Shown here one piece after another: positions 48,276 through 57,234 of a stretch of DNA of 64,000 nt (position 1 is the stretch's first letter; each line of letters starts with the position of its first letter). The position numbers and the translations under genes are program-made. The stretch comes from Betaproteobacteria bacterium (GTDB lineage Bacteria > Pseudomonadota > Gammaproteobacteria > Burkholderiales > Casimicrobiaceae): contig JADKKQ010000004.1 of NCBI GenBank assembly GCA_016720425.1, positions 186,001 to 250,000 on the forward strand. Direction: 5' to 3'. Below the pieces are notes generated by a model. The model did not search any database and was not told where the DNA came from. It worked only from the letters and a program-made list of their open reading frames with translations.

Positions 48276-49517
48276 TCAGCGTCCGGCCGCGGGCATTGCC
48301 TCTCGCCCCGAGAGGAGGAAGTACGCGCCACACAGCCCGGAGGCGATGCCGAACACCGTGAAACCGACGCGGTAGCTCCCGGTCAGCGACGCGAGCAGCG
48401 CGAACGTGGGCGGGCCAACGACCACGCCGCTCAGCGTCAGGAAGCCCGACGCGCCGGTGATCGCGCCCTCCTGCCCGCGCGGCGCGTGGCGCGCGAGTTC
48501 GGCGAGCTGGACGCCGTTCCAGCCGATGGCCGTGGCGCCGAAGGTCGCGCACAGGGCGAGCAGAACGCCCGGGGACCAACGGGCGTCGAAGGCCGCCGTC
48601 GCGACGGCGCAGAGGCAGGAGAGGATTCCCAGCAGGCCCAGCAGTCGGCGGGGCGGAATCCGGCGGTCGGCGATCGCCCCCCAGCCGATGCGCCCGACGA
48701 TGCCGCCGAGATTGGCCACGGTGAGTGCCAGTCCGGCGGCGACCAGCGACCGGCCGAGCGTTTCGGTCAGGTAGACGACCAGAAAGCTCATCAGGCAGAC
48801 CTGCGTCGCCGCGTAGGTGAAACCGGCCAGCGAGAGCTCCGCCAGCGCCCGCGACGCGAACACGGCGCGCAGCGGCGCCAGCACGCCGCGGACGCTGAGC
48901 GGTCGCGCCGGCAGCCGGTCGGCATCGAGCAACCGTCGCGTCGGCTGCGCCGCGACGATCACCAGCGCGCCGAGCGCGGTGACCAGCAGCAGCGTGGGCC
49001 GCCAGCCGAGGGCCAGCGCGAGCGGCGGCAGCGCCGCGCCGGCGAGCGCCGCGCCCGCCGGCACGCCGGTCTGCTTGAGCGAGAACGTGAGCGCCATCCG
49101 CGATCGCGGCGCGGTTCGCGCCAGCACCTGCGACGACGCCGGCGTGATCGGCCCGTAACCGAGGCCGATGATCAGCGCCGCCGTGGTCAGCACCAGGCCC
49201 GCCAGCGTCGGCGAGGAGCCCGCGCCGGCCACCAGCGCCAGGCCCAGCGCGCACAGCAGCACGCAGGCCTGCGACACCCGTATCGCGCCGTAGCGCTCGA
49301 CGAAGCCGCCGCTGGCGAGGCTGGCGGCCATGCCGCCCGCATACAGGACGCCGACGAACACGCCGATCAGCTTTGTGGGCAGGCCGAGCGCGGGGGCGAT
49401 CTCCGGGGCGAGCACCGACGTCGCGGTGCCGGCGAGCGAAGTGAAGACCTGGATCGCCAGCGTCACGGCCAGCGCCGTGCCGGCCACGCCGGCCGGACGC
49501 GATGGGGTCGGGGTCAC
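48276..49517 (-). CDS. Major facilitator superfamily transporter
   Basis: 413-residue MFS protein with 12 hydrophobic segments. The MFS signature is seen as GGFVERYGAIRVSQ after helix 2 and GAIADRRIPPRRLLG after helix 8. The first helices (VFTSLAGTATSVLAPEIAPALG) suggest a cyanate/NimT or general anion-type carrier, but the substrate cannot be called. GTG start at 49517 overlaps the cyclo-ligase stop by 4 bases, so translation is coupled. The gene is 206 bases upstream of aceE, with the PDH promoter in between. Confidence 0.82.
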   Translation of the reverse strand: MTPTPSRPAGVAGTALAVTLAIQVFTSLAGTATSVLAPEIAPALGLPTKLIGVFVGVLYAGGMAASLASGGFVERYGAIRVSQACVLLCALGLALVAGAGSSPTLAGLVLTTAALIIGLGYGPITPASSQVLARTAPRSRMALTFSLKQTGVPAGAALAGAALPPLALALGWRPTLLLVTALGALVIVAAQPTRRLLDADRLPARPLSVRGVLAPLRAVFASRALAELSLAGFTYAATQVCLMSFLVVYLTETLGRSLVAAGLALTVANLGGIVGRIGWGAIADRRIPPRRLLGLLGILSCLCAVATAAFDARWSPGVLLALCATFGATAIGWNGVQLAELARHAPRGQEGAITGASGFLTLSGVVVGPPTFALLASLTGSYRVGFTVFGIASGLCGAYFLLSGREAMPAAGR

Positions 49518-50161
49518 CGTTCGCCCATCGGTCGCTCGCGGCGGCGCAGGTCGAGGGTGCCGCACTCGGTGACGAGCGTGTCGATCCGGGCGTCGTGCCC
49601 GGCCACGGGCACGCGCTCGACCAGCTGCAGCGCGAAGGCGCCGGCGACCCGCGGCGCGCCCGCCGGCACGAGCGGCAGCAGGCGATCGTAGAAGCCGCCG
49701 CCGTAGCCCAGCCGCGCGCCGCAGGCATCGAAGGCGACGCCGGGCACCAGCACCCAGCGGACGTCCGCGGCGGGCACCGGGCGACACGACCTGCGCGGCT
49801 CCGGAATGCCCTGGAAACCCGGCTCGACGTCGGACTCCGGGTCGCGGATGGCGAACAGGTCCAGCATCCGGGTGCGCGGGTTGACGCGCGGCAGGACGAC
49901 CGCTTTGCCGGCGGCGAGCGCGGCGTCGACCAGTGGCCGGGTGTTCCACTCGCTGCCGAACGGCAGCGTCACCAGCACCGCGGGCGCCTGCACCCAGGAG
50001 TCGATCCCGGCGATGCCGGCGGCGATCGCGGCCGAGGCCGCGGCGTGCTCCTGCGCGGGCAGGGCATCGCGCCGGGCGAGGCAGCGGGTGCGCAGCGCGA
50101 ACTTGGCTTCACGCAGCGCCGGACCGCTCACCGTCGGCAGGGGCGGTCCGTCGGAGGGCAT
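49514..50161 (-). CDS. 5-formyltetrahydrofolate cyclo-ligase
   Basis: 215-residue enzyme that converts 5-formyl-THF to 5,10-methenyl-THF with ATP (YgfA/Fau family). The basic N-terminus (REAKFALRTRCLARRDAL) and the C-terminal ATP site DACGARLGYGGGFYDRLL are typical; EWNTRPLVDAAL is the substrate region. Start at MPSDGPPLP (50161) is preferred, although the frame is open further upstream. It runs divergently from pepP, 82 bases apart. In many proteobacteria this gene lies near zapA, ssrS and pepP/ubiH, so the pepP-ubiH neighbourhood is expected. Confidence 0.93.
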   Translation of the reverse strand: MPSDGPPLPTVSGPALREAKFALRTRCLARRDALPAQEHAAASAAIAAGIAGIDSWVQAPAVLVTLPFGSEWNTRPLVDAALAAGKAVVLPRVNPRTRMLDLFAIRDPESDVEPGFQGIPEPRRSCRPVPAADVRWVLVPGVAFDACGARLGYGGGFYDRLLPLVPAGAPRVAGAFALQLVERVPVAGHDARIDTLVTECGTLDLRRRERPMGER

Positions 50162-50212
50162 GGGGCGATGGTAGCAAATGCACCGCTGGCCGGATCCGCG
50201 CGCGGCTGCGCC

Positions 50213-50218
50213 TATAAT
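50213..50218 (+). promoter_or_regulatory. TATAAT -10 element upstream of pepP
   Basis: A perfect TATAAT 26 bases before the pepP ATG. The -35 region is GC-rich and weak. The closeness implies a leader of about 20 bases. Confidence 0.45.
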
Positions 50219-50243
50219 TGCCGCTCCCGACGAGGTGCCCCCG

Positions 50244-51566
50244 ATGGACCACAAACGCCAGATCTACCGCAACCGCCGCGTCGCGCTGCTGAAGCACATG
50301 CGGGCGACGACCGGCGGCGGCCTCGCGCTGATCCCCACGGCGCCCGAAGTGGCGCGCAACCGCGACTCGCACTTCCCGTACCGGCACGACAGCTACTTCT
50401 ACTACGTGTCGGGATTCCCGGAGCCGGAGGCGGTGGTCGCGCTGGTCGCGGCCGAGGACGGCGACCGGCACCTGCTGTTCTGCCGCGAGAAGAATCCCGA
50501 GCGCGAGGTCTGGGACGGCTTTCGCTACGGCCCGGATGCCGCGCGCGAGGTCTTCGGCTTCGACGCCGCGCATCCGCTGGGCGAGATGGACAGCGTGCTC
50601 GCCGACCTCTGCTGCGATCGTCCCGCGCTCTACACGCCGCTGGGGCTGCTGCCGGCGTGGGACCGCAAGGTCACCGACCTCATCAACGAGGTCCGCGGCC
50701 GGGCGCGCACCGGCGTCGCCCCGCCCGAGCACATCGTCGACGTCCGCCAGTCGCTGGACGCGATGCGGCTGGTGAAGGACGCCCACGAGCAGGCGCTGAT
50801 GCGGCGCGCCGCCCTGATCTCGTCGGGCGCGCATCGGCGGGCGATGGCGACGACGCGACCCGGCTGGTTCGAGTACCAGGTCGAGGCCGAGCTCGCGCAC
50901 GAATTCCTGCGCTCGGGCGCGCAGGCGGTCGCCTACCCGTCGATCGTCGCCGGCGGCCCGAACGCCTGTGTCCTCCACTATCGCGACAACAGCCGCCAGC
51001 TGCAGGACGGCGAGCTGCTGCTGATCGACGCCGGTTGCGAATACCAGGGCTACGCCTCGGACATCACGCGCACCTTTCCGGTGAACGGCCGGTTCAGCGC
51101 ACCGCAGAAGGACGTCTACGAGCTGGTGCTGGCGGCGCAGGCGGCCTGCATCGCGGCGATCCAGCCCGGCGGCGAGTTCCACGACTACCACCGGGCCGCC
51201 GAACGCGTGCTGGCCCAGGGGTTCATCGATCTTGGACTGTGCCCGGGAACGCTCGACGAAGTGCTCGAATCCGGCAGTTACAAGCAGTTCTACATGCACC
51301 GCGCCGGACACTGGCTGGGCATGGACGTGCACGACGCGGGCCTGTACCAGACGCGGGGCGAGTCGATCCGGCTGTCGCCGGGCATGGTGCTGACCGTGGA
51401 GCCGGGCGCGTACATCCGCCCGGCCGACAACGTGCCCGAGGCCTTCTGGAACATCGGCGTGCGCATCGAGGACGACCTGCTGGTCACGGTTTCCGGCAGC
51501 GAGAACCTGACGCAGGCGACGCCGCGCACGGTGGCCGCGGTCGAGGAAGCCTGCCGCCGCGATTAG
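50244..51566 (+). CDS. pepP: Xaa-Pro aminopeptidase P
   Basis: 440-residue dinuclear-manganese aminopeptidase that removes N-terminal residues before proline. The N-domain (1-170) has FPYRHDSYFYYVSGFPEPEA (substrate-side, near 40). The pita-bread domain has metal ligands in LLLIDAGCEYQGYASDITR near residue 260, HRAGHWLGMDVHDAG near 355, TVEPGAYI near 387 and VRIEDDLLV near 410. Length equals E. coli PepP (441). Followed by the ubiH-like gene, as in many proteobacteria (pepP-ubiH). Confidence 0.96.
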   Translation: MDHKRQIYRNRRVALLKHMRATTGGGLALIPTAPEVARNRDSHFPYRHDSYFYYVSGFPEPEAVVALVAAEDGDRHLLFCREKNPEREVWDGFRYGPDAAREVFGFDAAHPLGEMDSVLADLCCDRPALYTPLGLLPAWDRKVTDLINEVRGRARTGVAPPEHIVDVRQSLDAMRLVKDAHEQALMRRAALISSGAHRRAMATTRPGWFEYQVEAELAHEFLRSGAQAVAYPSIVAGGPNACVLHYRDNSRQLQDGELLLIDAGCEYQGYASDITRTFPVNGRFSAPQKDVYELVLAAQAACIAAIQPGGEFHDYHRAAERVLAQGFIDLGLCPGTLDEVLESGSYKQFYMHRAGHWLGMDVHDAGLYQTRGESIRLSPGMVLTVEPGAYIRPADNVPEAFWNIGVRIEDDLLVTVSGSENLTQATPRTVAAVEEACRRD

Positions 51567-51582
51567 CAAGGGGTCATCCGCC

Positions 51583-52740
51583 ATGCTGCACGACGTCGCC
51601 ATCGTCGGTGCCGGTCCGGTCGGCGCCACGCTGGCGCTGGTGCTGGCGGACGGCGACCTCGACGTCGTCGTGCTGGATGCGCGACCCGCCGGCGAATCGC
51701 TGCGCGGCGACCGTTCGCTGGCGCTGTCGCACGGCGCGCGCCTGATCCTCGAGCGCATCGGCGTCTGGGCGCCGCTGGCCGCGGTCGCCGGCGCGGCGAC
51801 GCCGATCGTCGAGATCGACGTCTCGCAGGCCGGCGGATTCGGTGCCGCGACGCTGGCTGCCGCCGACGAGGGCCTGCCGGCACTGGGCTACGTGGTCAGC
51901 TACCGTGTGCTGCAGCGTGCGCTCGACGACGCGCTGGCGCGCCGCGGGTTGCCGGTCCGGCACGGCGTCAGCGTGAGCGGCGTCACCGCGACGCCCGCCT
52001 GCGCGCGCGTCGACTGCGCGGACACGACCGCCCTGCCTCTGCTGGCGCGCCTCGCGGCGATCGCGGACGGCAGCGGTGCCGCGGTCGAAGGCCTTGTCCG
52101 CCATCGTCACGACTACCGGCAGGTCGCGCTGGTGGCCAGGGTCTGGCGCGCGAACCCGCATCGCGGCAGGGCCTACGAACGCTTCACACCGCAGGGGCCG
52201 GTGGCGCTGCTGCCCGAGGGCGATCACTACAGCCTCGTGTGGACCGCGACGCCGGAACGTGCGCAGGCGCTGCTGGAGGCGAGCGACGCCGCGTTCCTGG
52301 CGACGCTCGCCGCGCACTTCGGCACGCGCACCGGCGGCTTCACCCGGGTCGCCGACCGGCGCTCGTTTCCGCTGGCGCTCGAGTTCGCGCGCCAGCCGTC
52401 CGCGTTGCGCTGCGTCGCACTGGGCAACGCCGCGCAAACACTGCACCCGGTCGCCGGCCAGGGGTTCAACGTCGGCCTGCGCGACGCCTACGAACTCGGC
52501 CAGGTGATCCTCGACACGCCGCGCGATGCGCTCGGCGATCGCCCGATGCTCGAGCGTTACGTCCGCGGCCGGCGTGCCGATCGTTTCGGCGGCGTCGCGT
52601 TCACGCACGGACTGGTCACGATCTTCGGGAACGACGTTCCGCTCGCACGCTGGCCGCGCGGGCTGGCACTCACCTTGCTTGACGTGTTGCCGCCCGCCAG
52701 GCGGCTGTTCACGCGCGCGATGCTGTTCGGTTTGCACTGA
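51583..52740 (+). CDS. ubiH: UbiH/UbiF/VisC-family FAD-dependent hydroxylase, probable ubiquinone biosynthesis
   Basis: 385-residue flavoprotein monooxygenase. FAD motifs are DVAIVGAGPVGATLAL at residue 4, the middle motif expected in the YRQVALVARV region, and VALGNAAQTLHPVAGQGFNVGLRDAYEL near 285, which holds the DG-like second nucleotide motif as GN. UbiH hydroxylates the ubiquinone ring. Context (directly after pepP, 16 bases) favours UbiH over UbiF or UbiI, though all three look alike. The middle region (residues 125-160) is a little shorter than in UbiH of E. coli (392). Confidence 0.85.
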   Translation: MLHDVAIVGAGPVGATLALVLADGDLDVVVLDARPAGESLRGDRSLALSHGARLILERIGVWAPLAAVAGAATPIVEIDVSQAGGFGAATLAAADEGLPALGYVVSYRVLQRALDDALARRGLPVRHGVSVSGVTATPACARVDCADTTALPLLARLAAIADGSGAAVEGLVRHRHDYRQVALVARVWRANPHRGRAYERFTPQGPVALLPEGDHYSLVWTATPERAQALLEASDAAFLATLAAHFGTRTGGFTRVADRRSFPLALEFARQPSALRCVALGNAAQTLHPVAGQGFNVGLRDAYELGQVILDTPRDALGDRPMLERYVRGRRADRFGGVAFTHGLVTIFGNDVPLARWPRGLALTLLDVLPPARRLFTRAMLFGLH

Positions 52741-52754
52741 TTCGCAGCGCACGC

Positions 52755-52812
52755 CGGCGCAAAAAAACACCGCCCGTTGATCCGCGTTAATGCGCGACGA
52801 TTTTTTGCGCCG
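52755..52812. repeat. 12-bp perfect inverted repeat upstream of dusB-fis
   Basis: CGGCGCAAAAAA (52755-52766) and TTTTTTGCGCCG (52801-52812) with a 34-base spacer, in the 155-base gap between the ubiH-like gene and dusB. It could form a long hairpin ending the upstream transcript, with an A/T-rich stem base, or bind a protein, or both. The spacer itself has no clear structure. Confidence 0.65.
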
Positions 52813-52842
52813 CGAAGGTCTCCTTGCCGCGCGCGGAGATTG

Positions 52843-52861
52843 TATAATCCGCTCCCCTCGC
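52843..52861 (+). promoter_or_regulatory. Candidate dusB-fis promoter with GC-rich discriminator
   Basis: A perfect TATAAT (52843-52848), followed by CCGCTCCCCTCGC before the start at 52896. GC-rich discriminators of this kind make the E. coli fis promoter subject to ppGpp control. The -35 is poor, as in other such promoters. Stringent control here is inferred by analogy. Confidence 0.5.
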
Positions 52862-52895
52862 CGCATTTGCCCGCCGTCTTTTCCATCGATCGATC

Positions 52896-53972
52896 GTGCT
52901 CATCGGGCCCTACGCCATCGCCAGCAATCTCGCCGTCGCGCCGATGGCGGGCGTCGCCGATCGTCCGTTCCGGCAGCTGTGCCGCCGGCTCGGCGCGGGC
53001 TACGCGGTATCGGAGATGGTGGCGTCGAATCCGCTGCTGCGCGGCACCGGCAAGTCGTTGCGGCGCACCGATCATCGCGGCGAGTCGTCGCCGATCGCCG
53101 TGCAGATCGCCGGCGCCGATCCGGCGCAGATGGCCGATGCCGCAGCCTACAACGTCGCCCGCGGCGCCGAGATCATCGACATCAACATGGGCTGCCCGGC
53201 GAAGAAGGTCTGCAACGTTGCCGCCGGCTCCGCGCTGCTGCGCGACGAGACGCTGGTCGCCGCGATCGTCCGTGCGGTCGTGGCCGCCGTCGACGTGCCG
53301 GTGACGCTCAAGATCCGCACCGGCTGGTCGCCCGACGAGCGCAACGCGCTCGCGATCGCGAGGATCGCCGAGGACGCGGGAATCGCGGCGCTGGCGGTGC
53401 ACGGACGCACCCGCGCCTGCGGCTTCGTCGGCCCGGTCGAGTACGAGACCATTCGCGCGGTGAAGGCCACGGTGTCGATTCCCGTGTTCGCCAACGGCGA
53501 CATCGCCACGCCGGCGGACGCGCAGGCGGTGCTCGCGCGCACCGGTGCCGATGCGCTGATGATCGGCCGCGCGGCGCAGGGACGGCCGTGGATCTTCCGC
53601 GAGATCCGGCACTACCTCGACTGCGGCGTGCTGCTGCCCCCGCCCACGGTGGCCGAGGCCCGGGCGCTGATCCTCGAGCATCTCGACGACCACTACGCGC
53701 TCTACGGCGACGAGGTCGGCGTGCGCGTCGCGCGCAAGCACCTCGGCTGGTACACCCGGGACCTCCGCGGCGGCCCGCGCCTGCGGCAGGAGGCCAACGC
53801 CGCGCAGACGACGGCCGAGCAGGTCGCCGCGGTGCAGCGTTTTTTCGACACCCTTGCCGAAGACGGCGAGCGCCTCGACTACCGGCCGGCGACGGCGGCG
53901 GTGGTCGACGCGCGCGCGAGCTTCGGCTCACGACAAGAATCGCTACGGGGCGGGGAGGCCCTGGCCGCGTGA
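52896..53972 (+). CDS. dusB: tRNA-dihydrouridine synthase B
   Basis: 358-residue flavin-dependent reductase forming dihydrouridine in tRNA. Motifs are VAPMAGVADRPFRQLC near residue 13, NMGCPAKKVCN near residue 100 with the catalytic cysteine in the MGCPAKKVC loop, VHGRTRACGF, and ALMIGRAAQGRPWIF with flavin phosphate contacts near 222. The last 25 residues are variable. GTG start at 52896. The stop overlaps the fis start (GTGA), the classic dusB-fis operon. Confidence 0.95.
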   Translation: MLIGPYAIASNLAVAPMAGVADRPFRQLCRRLGAGYAVSEMVASNPLLRGTGKSLRRTDHRGESSPIAVQIAGADPAQMADAAAYNVARGAEIIDINMGCPAKKVCNVAAGSALLRDETLVAAIVRAVVAAVDVPVTLKIRTGWSPDERNALAIARIAEDAGIAALAVHGRTRACGFVGPVEYETIRAVKATVSIPVFANGDIATPADAQAVLARTGADALMIGRAAQGRPWIFREIRHYLDCGVLLPPPTVAEARALILEHLDDHYALYGDEVGVRVARKHLGWYTRDLRGGPRLRQEANAAQTTAEQVAAVQRFFDTLAEDGERLDYRPATAAVVDARASFGSRQESLRGGEALAA

Positions 53973-54223
53973 GAAAAACCCTACGCATCAACGGCAGCAA
54001 CGAGATCGGCAAGACGGTCGAGAAGTCGCTCGACGAGTATTTCCGCCACCTCGACGGGGAGCCGCCCCACGGCATCTACGACATGGTGATCACGCACGTC
54101 GAGCGGGCGATGATCTCGTCGGTGATGGACCGGGTCGGCGGCAACCAGACGCAGGCGGCGGACATGCTGGGCCTGAACCGCAGCACGCTGCGGAGCAAGC
54201 TCACCAAGTACGGCATTCGCTGA
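53969..54223 (+). CDS. fis: Fis-family nucleoid-associated DNA-binding protein
   Basis: 84-residue Fis. The helix-turn-helix at the C-terminus is VGGNQTQAADMLGLNRSTLRSKLTKYGI. The N-terminal part (KSLDEYFRHLDGEPPHGIYDMVITHVERAM) corresponds to the dimerisation region. Betaproteobacterial Fis is shorter than the 98 residues of E. coli and lacks its N-terminal beta-hairpin arm that activates Hin and Gin recombination. GTG start overlaps the dusB stop by 4 bases, so synthesis is coupled to dusB. Confidence 0.95.
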   Translation: MRKTLRINGSNEIGKTVEKSLDEYFRHLDGEPPHGIYDMVITHVERAMISSVMDRVGGNQTQAADMLGLNRSTLRSKLTKYGIR

Positions 54224-54262
54224 GCCGCGGCGGATCTTCAACTCTCTCTGAATCGGCTCGCC

Positions 54263-55838
54263 ATGGCGCACGCTGTCACGCAAGCACTGCTCTCGGTCTC
54301 GGACAAGACCGGCCTCGTCGACTTCGCGCAGGGCCTGCACCGGCTGGGGGTGACGCTGCTGTCCACCGGCGGCACCGCGCGCGCGCTGGCGGAGGCGGGC
54401 CTGCCGGTCACCGAGATCGGCGAGTACACCGGGTTTCCCCGAGATGCTCGACGGCCGGGTCAAGACGCTGCACCCGAAGGTGCACGGCGGCATCCTCGCG
54501 CGCCGCGACCTTCCGGCGCACGTGGCGGCGCTGGAGAAGCACGACATCCCGCCGATCGACCTCGTCGTCGTCAACCTGTACCCGTTCCGCGAGGCGGTGG
54601 CGAAGGACGGCTGCACGCTGGAGGAGGCGATCGAGAACATCGACATCGGCGGCCCGACGATGGTGCGCGCCGCGGCGAAGAACTGGCACGACGTCGGCAT
54701 CGTCGTGGAGCCCGCCGACTACCCGGCGCTGCTCGCCGAGCTCGAGGCCGGCGGGCGGGTGCTGTCCGCGGCCACGCGCTTCGCCCTCGCGCGGAAGGCC
54801 TTCTCGCACACCGCCGCGTACGACGGCGCCATCTCGAACTGGCTGACGGCGCGCGCGCCCGACGGTGCCGCCGCGGCCTTTCCGGAGCGGCTCAACCTGC
54901 AGCTGCACAAGCAGCAGGACCTGCGCTACGGCGAGAATCCGCACCAGCAGGCGGCGTTCTATCGCGACGAGGTGCCGCAGGCCGGCAGCATCGCCGCCTT
55001 CCGGCAGCTGCAGGGCAAGGAGCTCTCGTACAACAACATCGCCGACAGCGACGCGGCGTGGGAATGCGTGAAGACCTTCGCCGAACCCGCCTGCGTGATC
55101 GTCAAGCACGCGAACCCCTGCGGCGTCGCCATCGCGCTGTCGCCGGTCGAGGCCTACAACAAGGCGTTCGCGACCGACCCGGTGTCGGCCTTCGGCGGCA
55201 TCATCGCCTTCAACCGCCCGATCGACGCGGCGACCGTGGACACCGTGTCCAAGCAGTTCCTCGAGGTCCTGATCGCGCCGGGATACACCGACGACGCGCT
55301 GGCGGTGATCCGCAGGAAGGTCAACGTTCGCGTGCTCGAGATCGCGCTGCCCGAGCCGGGCGCGAAGGCCGCGCGCTGGGACTTCAAGCGGATCGGCGGC
55401 GGCTTTCTGGTGCAGAGCCCCGATGTGCGCAACGTCGTCGCCGGCGAGCTGCGCGTGGTCACCCGCAAGGCGCCGACCGCGGCCCAGATCGACGACCTGC
55501 TGTTCGCGTGGCACGTGGCCAAGTTCGTGAAGTCGAACGCCATCGTCTATTGCGGCAACGGGCAGACGCTGGGCATCGGCGCCGGGCAGATGAGCCGCGT
55601 CGACTCGACGCGCATCGCGGCGACCAAGGCCAAGAGCGCCATCCTCTCGCTGGCGGGCTCGGTGGTGGCGTCGGACGCCTTCTTCCCCTTCCGCGACGGC
55701 CTGGACGTGGTCGCGGACAACGGCGCGGTCGCGGTCATCCAGCCGGGCGGCAGCATGCGCGACGACGAGGTGATCGCCGCGGCCGACGAGCGCGGCATCG
55801 CGATGGTCTTCACCGGCGTCCGCCACTTCCGGCACTGA
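54263..55838 (+). pseudogene. purH: Bifunctional AICAR transformylase / IMP cyclohydrolase PurH, one apparent frameshift
   Basis: PurH carries out the last two steps of IMP synthesis. The IMP-cyclohydrolase (MGS-like) domain starts at ATG 54263 (LLSVSDKTGLVDFAQGL) and breaks after GEYTGFP at 54437-54440, where the sequence has four C and the alignment expects three. The frame resumes as EMLDGRVKTLHPKVHGG and reads to 55838, including the transformylase site KHANPCGVAIALSP and SNAIVYCGNGQTLGIGAGQ. Without the extra C the protein is 524 residues, normal for PurH. As purH is a core purine gene, an error is more likely than a true mutation. Confidence 0.92.
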
Positions 55839-55848
55839 CCGCACGGCC

Positions 55849-57138
55849 ATGAACCTGCTGGTGATCGGGGGCGGCGGGCGCGAGCACGCGCTGGCGTGGA
55901 AGCTGGCGCAGTCGCCGCGCGCGGCCCGGGTGTTCGTCGCGCCCGGCAACGCCGGCACCGCCCGCGACCCCGCGTTCACCAACGTCGACCTCGCCGCCGT
56001 GGCCGACCTGGTCGCCTTCGCCAAACGCGAGCACGTGCTGCTGACCGTCGTCGGACCCGAGGCGCCGCTGGCCGCAGGCGTCGTCGACGCCTTTCGCGCC
56101 GCGGGCCTGCGCATCTTCGGGCCGACCCGGGCGGCGGCCCGGCTCGAAAGCTCTAAGGACTACGCCAAGGCCTTCATGGCCCGGCACCGGATTCCCACCG
56201 CCGACTACCGGACGTTCACCGATGCCGGGGCGGCGCGCGACTACGTGGCCGCCCGCGGCGCGCCCATCGTGGTCAAGGCCGACGGGCTGGCGGCGGGCAA
56301 GGGCGTCGTGGTCGCGACCTCGGTGGCCGAGGCGCAGGCGGCGATCGACGGCATGCTGGTCGGCAACACCCTGGGGTCCGCGGGCGCGCGCGTCGTGATC
56401 GAGGACTTCCTCGCCGGCGAGGAGGCGAGCTTCATCGTCATGGTCGACGGCCGCAACGTGCTGCCGCTGGCGTCGAGCCAGGATCACAAGCGGCTGCGCG
56501 ACGGCGACGAGGGACCCAACACCGGCGGCATGGGCGCCTACTCGCCGGCGCCGGTCGTCACGCCCGAGATGCACGCCCGCATCATGCGCGAGGTGATCCT
56601 GCCGACGGTCGCCGGCATGGCCGCCGACGGCATTCCCTACACGGGTTTCCTCTATGCCGGGGTGATGATCGACGCGGCGGGAACGCCGCGCGTGCTGGAA
56701 TTCAACTGCCGGCTCGGCGACCCGGAGACGCAGCCGATCCTGGTGCGGCTCAAGTCGGATCTCGTCGACCTGCTGGAACAGGGCGTCGAGGGCAGCCTCG
56801 ACCGGGCCGAGACCGAATGGGATCGGCGCGCCGCGCTCGGCGTCGTGCTCGCGGCCCACGGCTATCCCGAGTCGCCGCGCAGCGGCGATGCCATCGCCGG
56901 ACTGGAGCGCGTGAGCGCCGCCAGCCACCCCGGTTGCATGGTGTTCCACGCCGGGACGCGGCTCGTCGACGGCCGTCCGGTCGCGGCCGGCGGTCGGGTC
57001 CTGTGCGTGACGGCGCTCGGCGACTCGGTGCGGCAGGCGCAGCGGGCGGCCTACGCGGCCATCGCCGAGATCCGATTCGACGGGATGCAGTTCCGGAGCG
57101 ACATCGGACATCGCGCCGTCGGTCCGCGCCCGGGCTGA
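55849..57138 (+). CDS. purD: Phosphoribosylamine-glycine ligase
   Basis: 429-residue ATP-grasp ligase making GAR from phosphoribosylamine and glycine, the second purine step. The N-domain has VIGGGGREHALAWKLAQSP (residues 3-21). ATP-grasp features are IVVKADGLAAGKGVVVATS near residue 141, the DHKRLRDGDEGPNTGGMGAYSP region near 212, and the metal-binding EFNCRLGDPETQPIL near residue 283. Starts 10 bases after the purH stop, as in many betaproteobacteria. Confidence 0.97.
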   Translation: MNLLVIGGGGREHALAWKLAQSPRAARVFVAPGNAGTARDPAFTNVDLAAVADLVAFAKREHVLLTVVGPEAPLAAGVVDAFRAAGLRIFGPTRAAARLESSKDYAKAFMARHRIPTADYRTFTDAGAARDYVAARGAPIVVKADGLAAGKGVVVATSVAEAQAAIDGMLVGNTLGSAGARVVIEDFLAGEEASFIVMVDGRNVLPLASSQDHKRLRDGDEGPNTGGMGAYSPAPVVTPEMHARIMREVILPTVAGMAADGIPYTGFLYAGVMIDAAGTPRVLEFNCRLGDPETQPILVRLKSDLVDLLEQGVEGSLDRAETEWDRRAALGVVLAAHGYPESPRSGDAIAGLERVSAASHPGCMVFHAGTRLVDGRPVAAGGRVLCVTALGDSVRQAQRAAYAAIAEIRFDGMQFRSDIGHRAVGPRPG

Positions 57139-57234
57139 CCCGCACCCGCCGCGGCGGCAACGCGGCCCGCCCGGCGACCCCACGCCGCACCGCCGAGCGA
57201 TAATCCGCACTTCGTCCTCACGCCCCGGCCGCGC

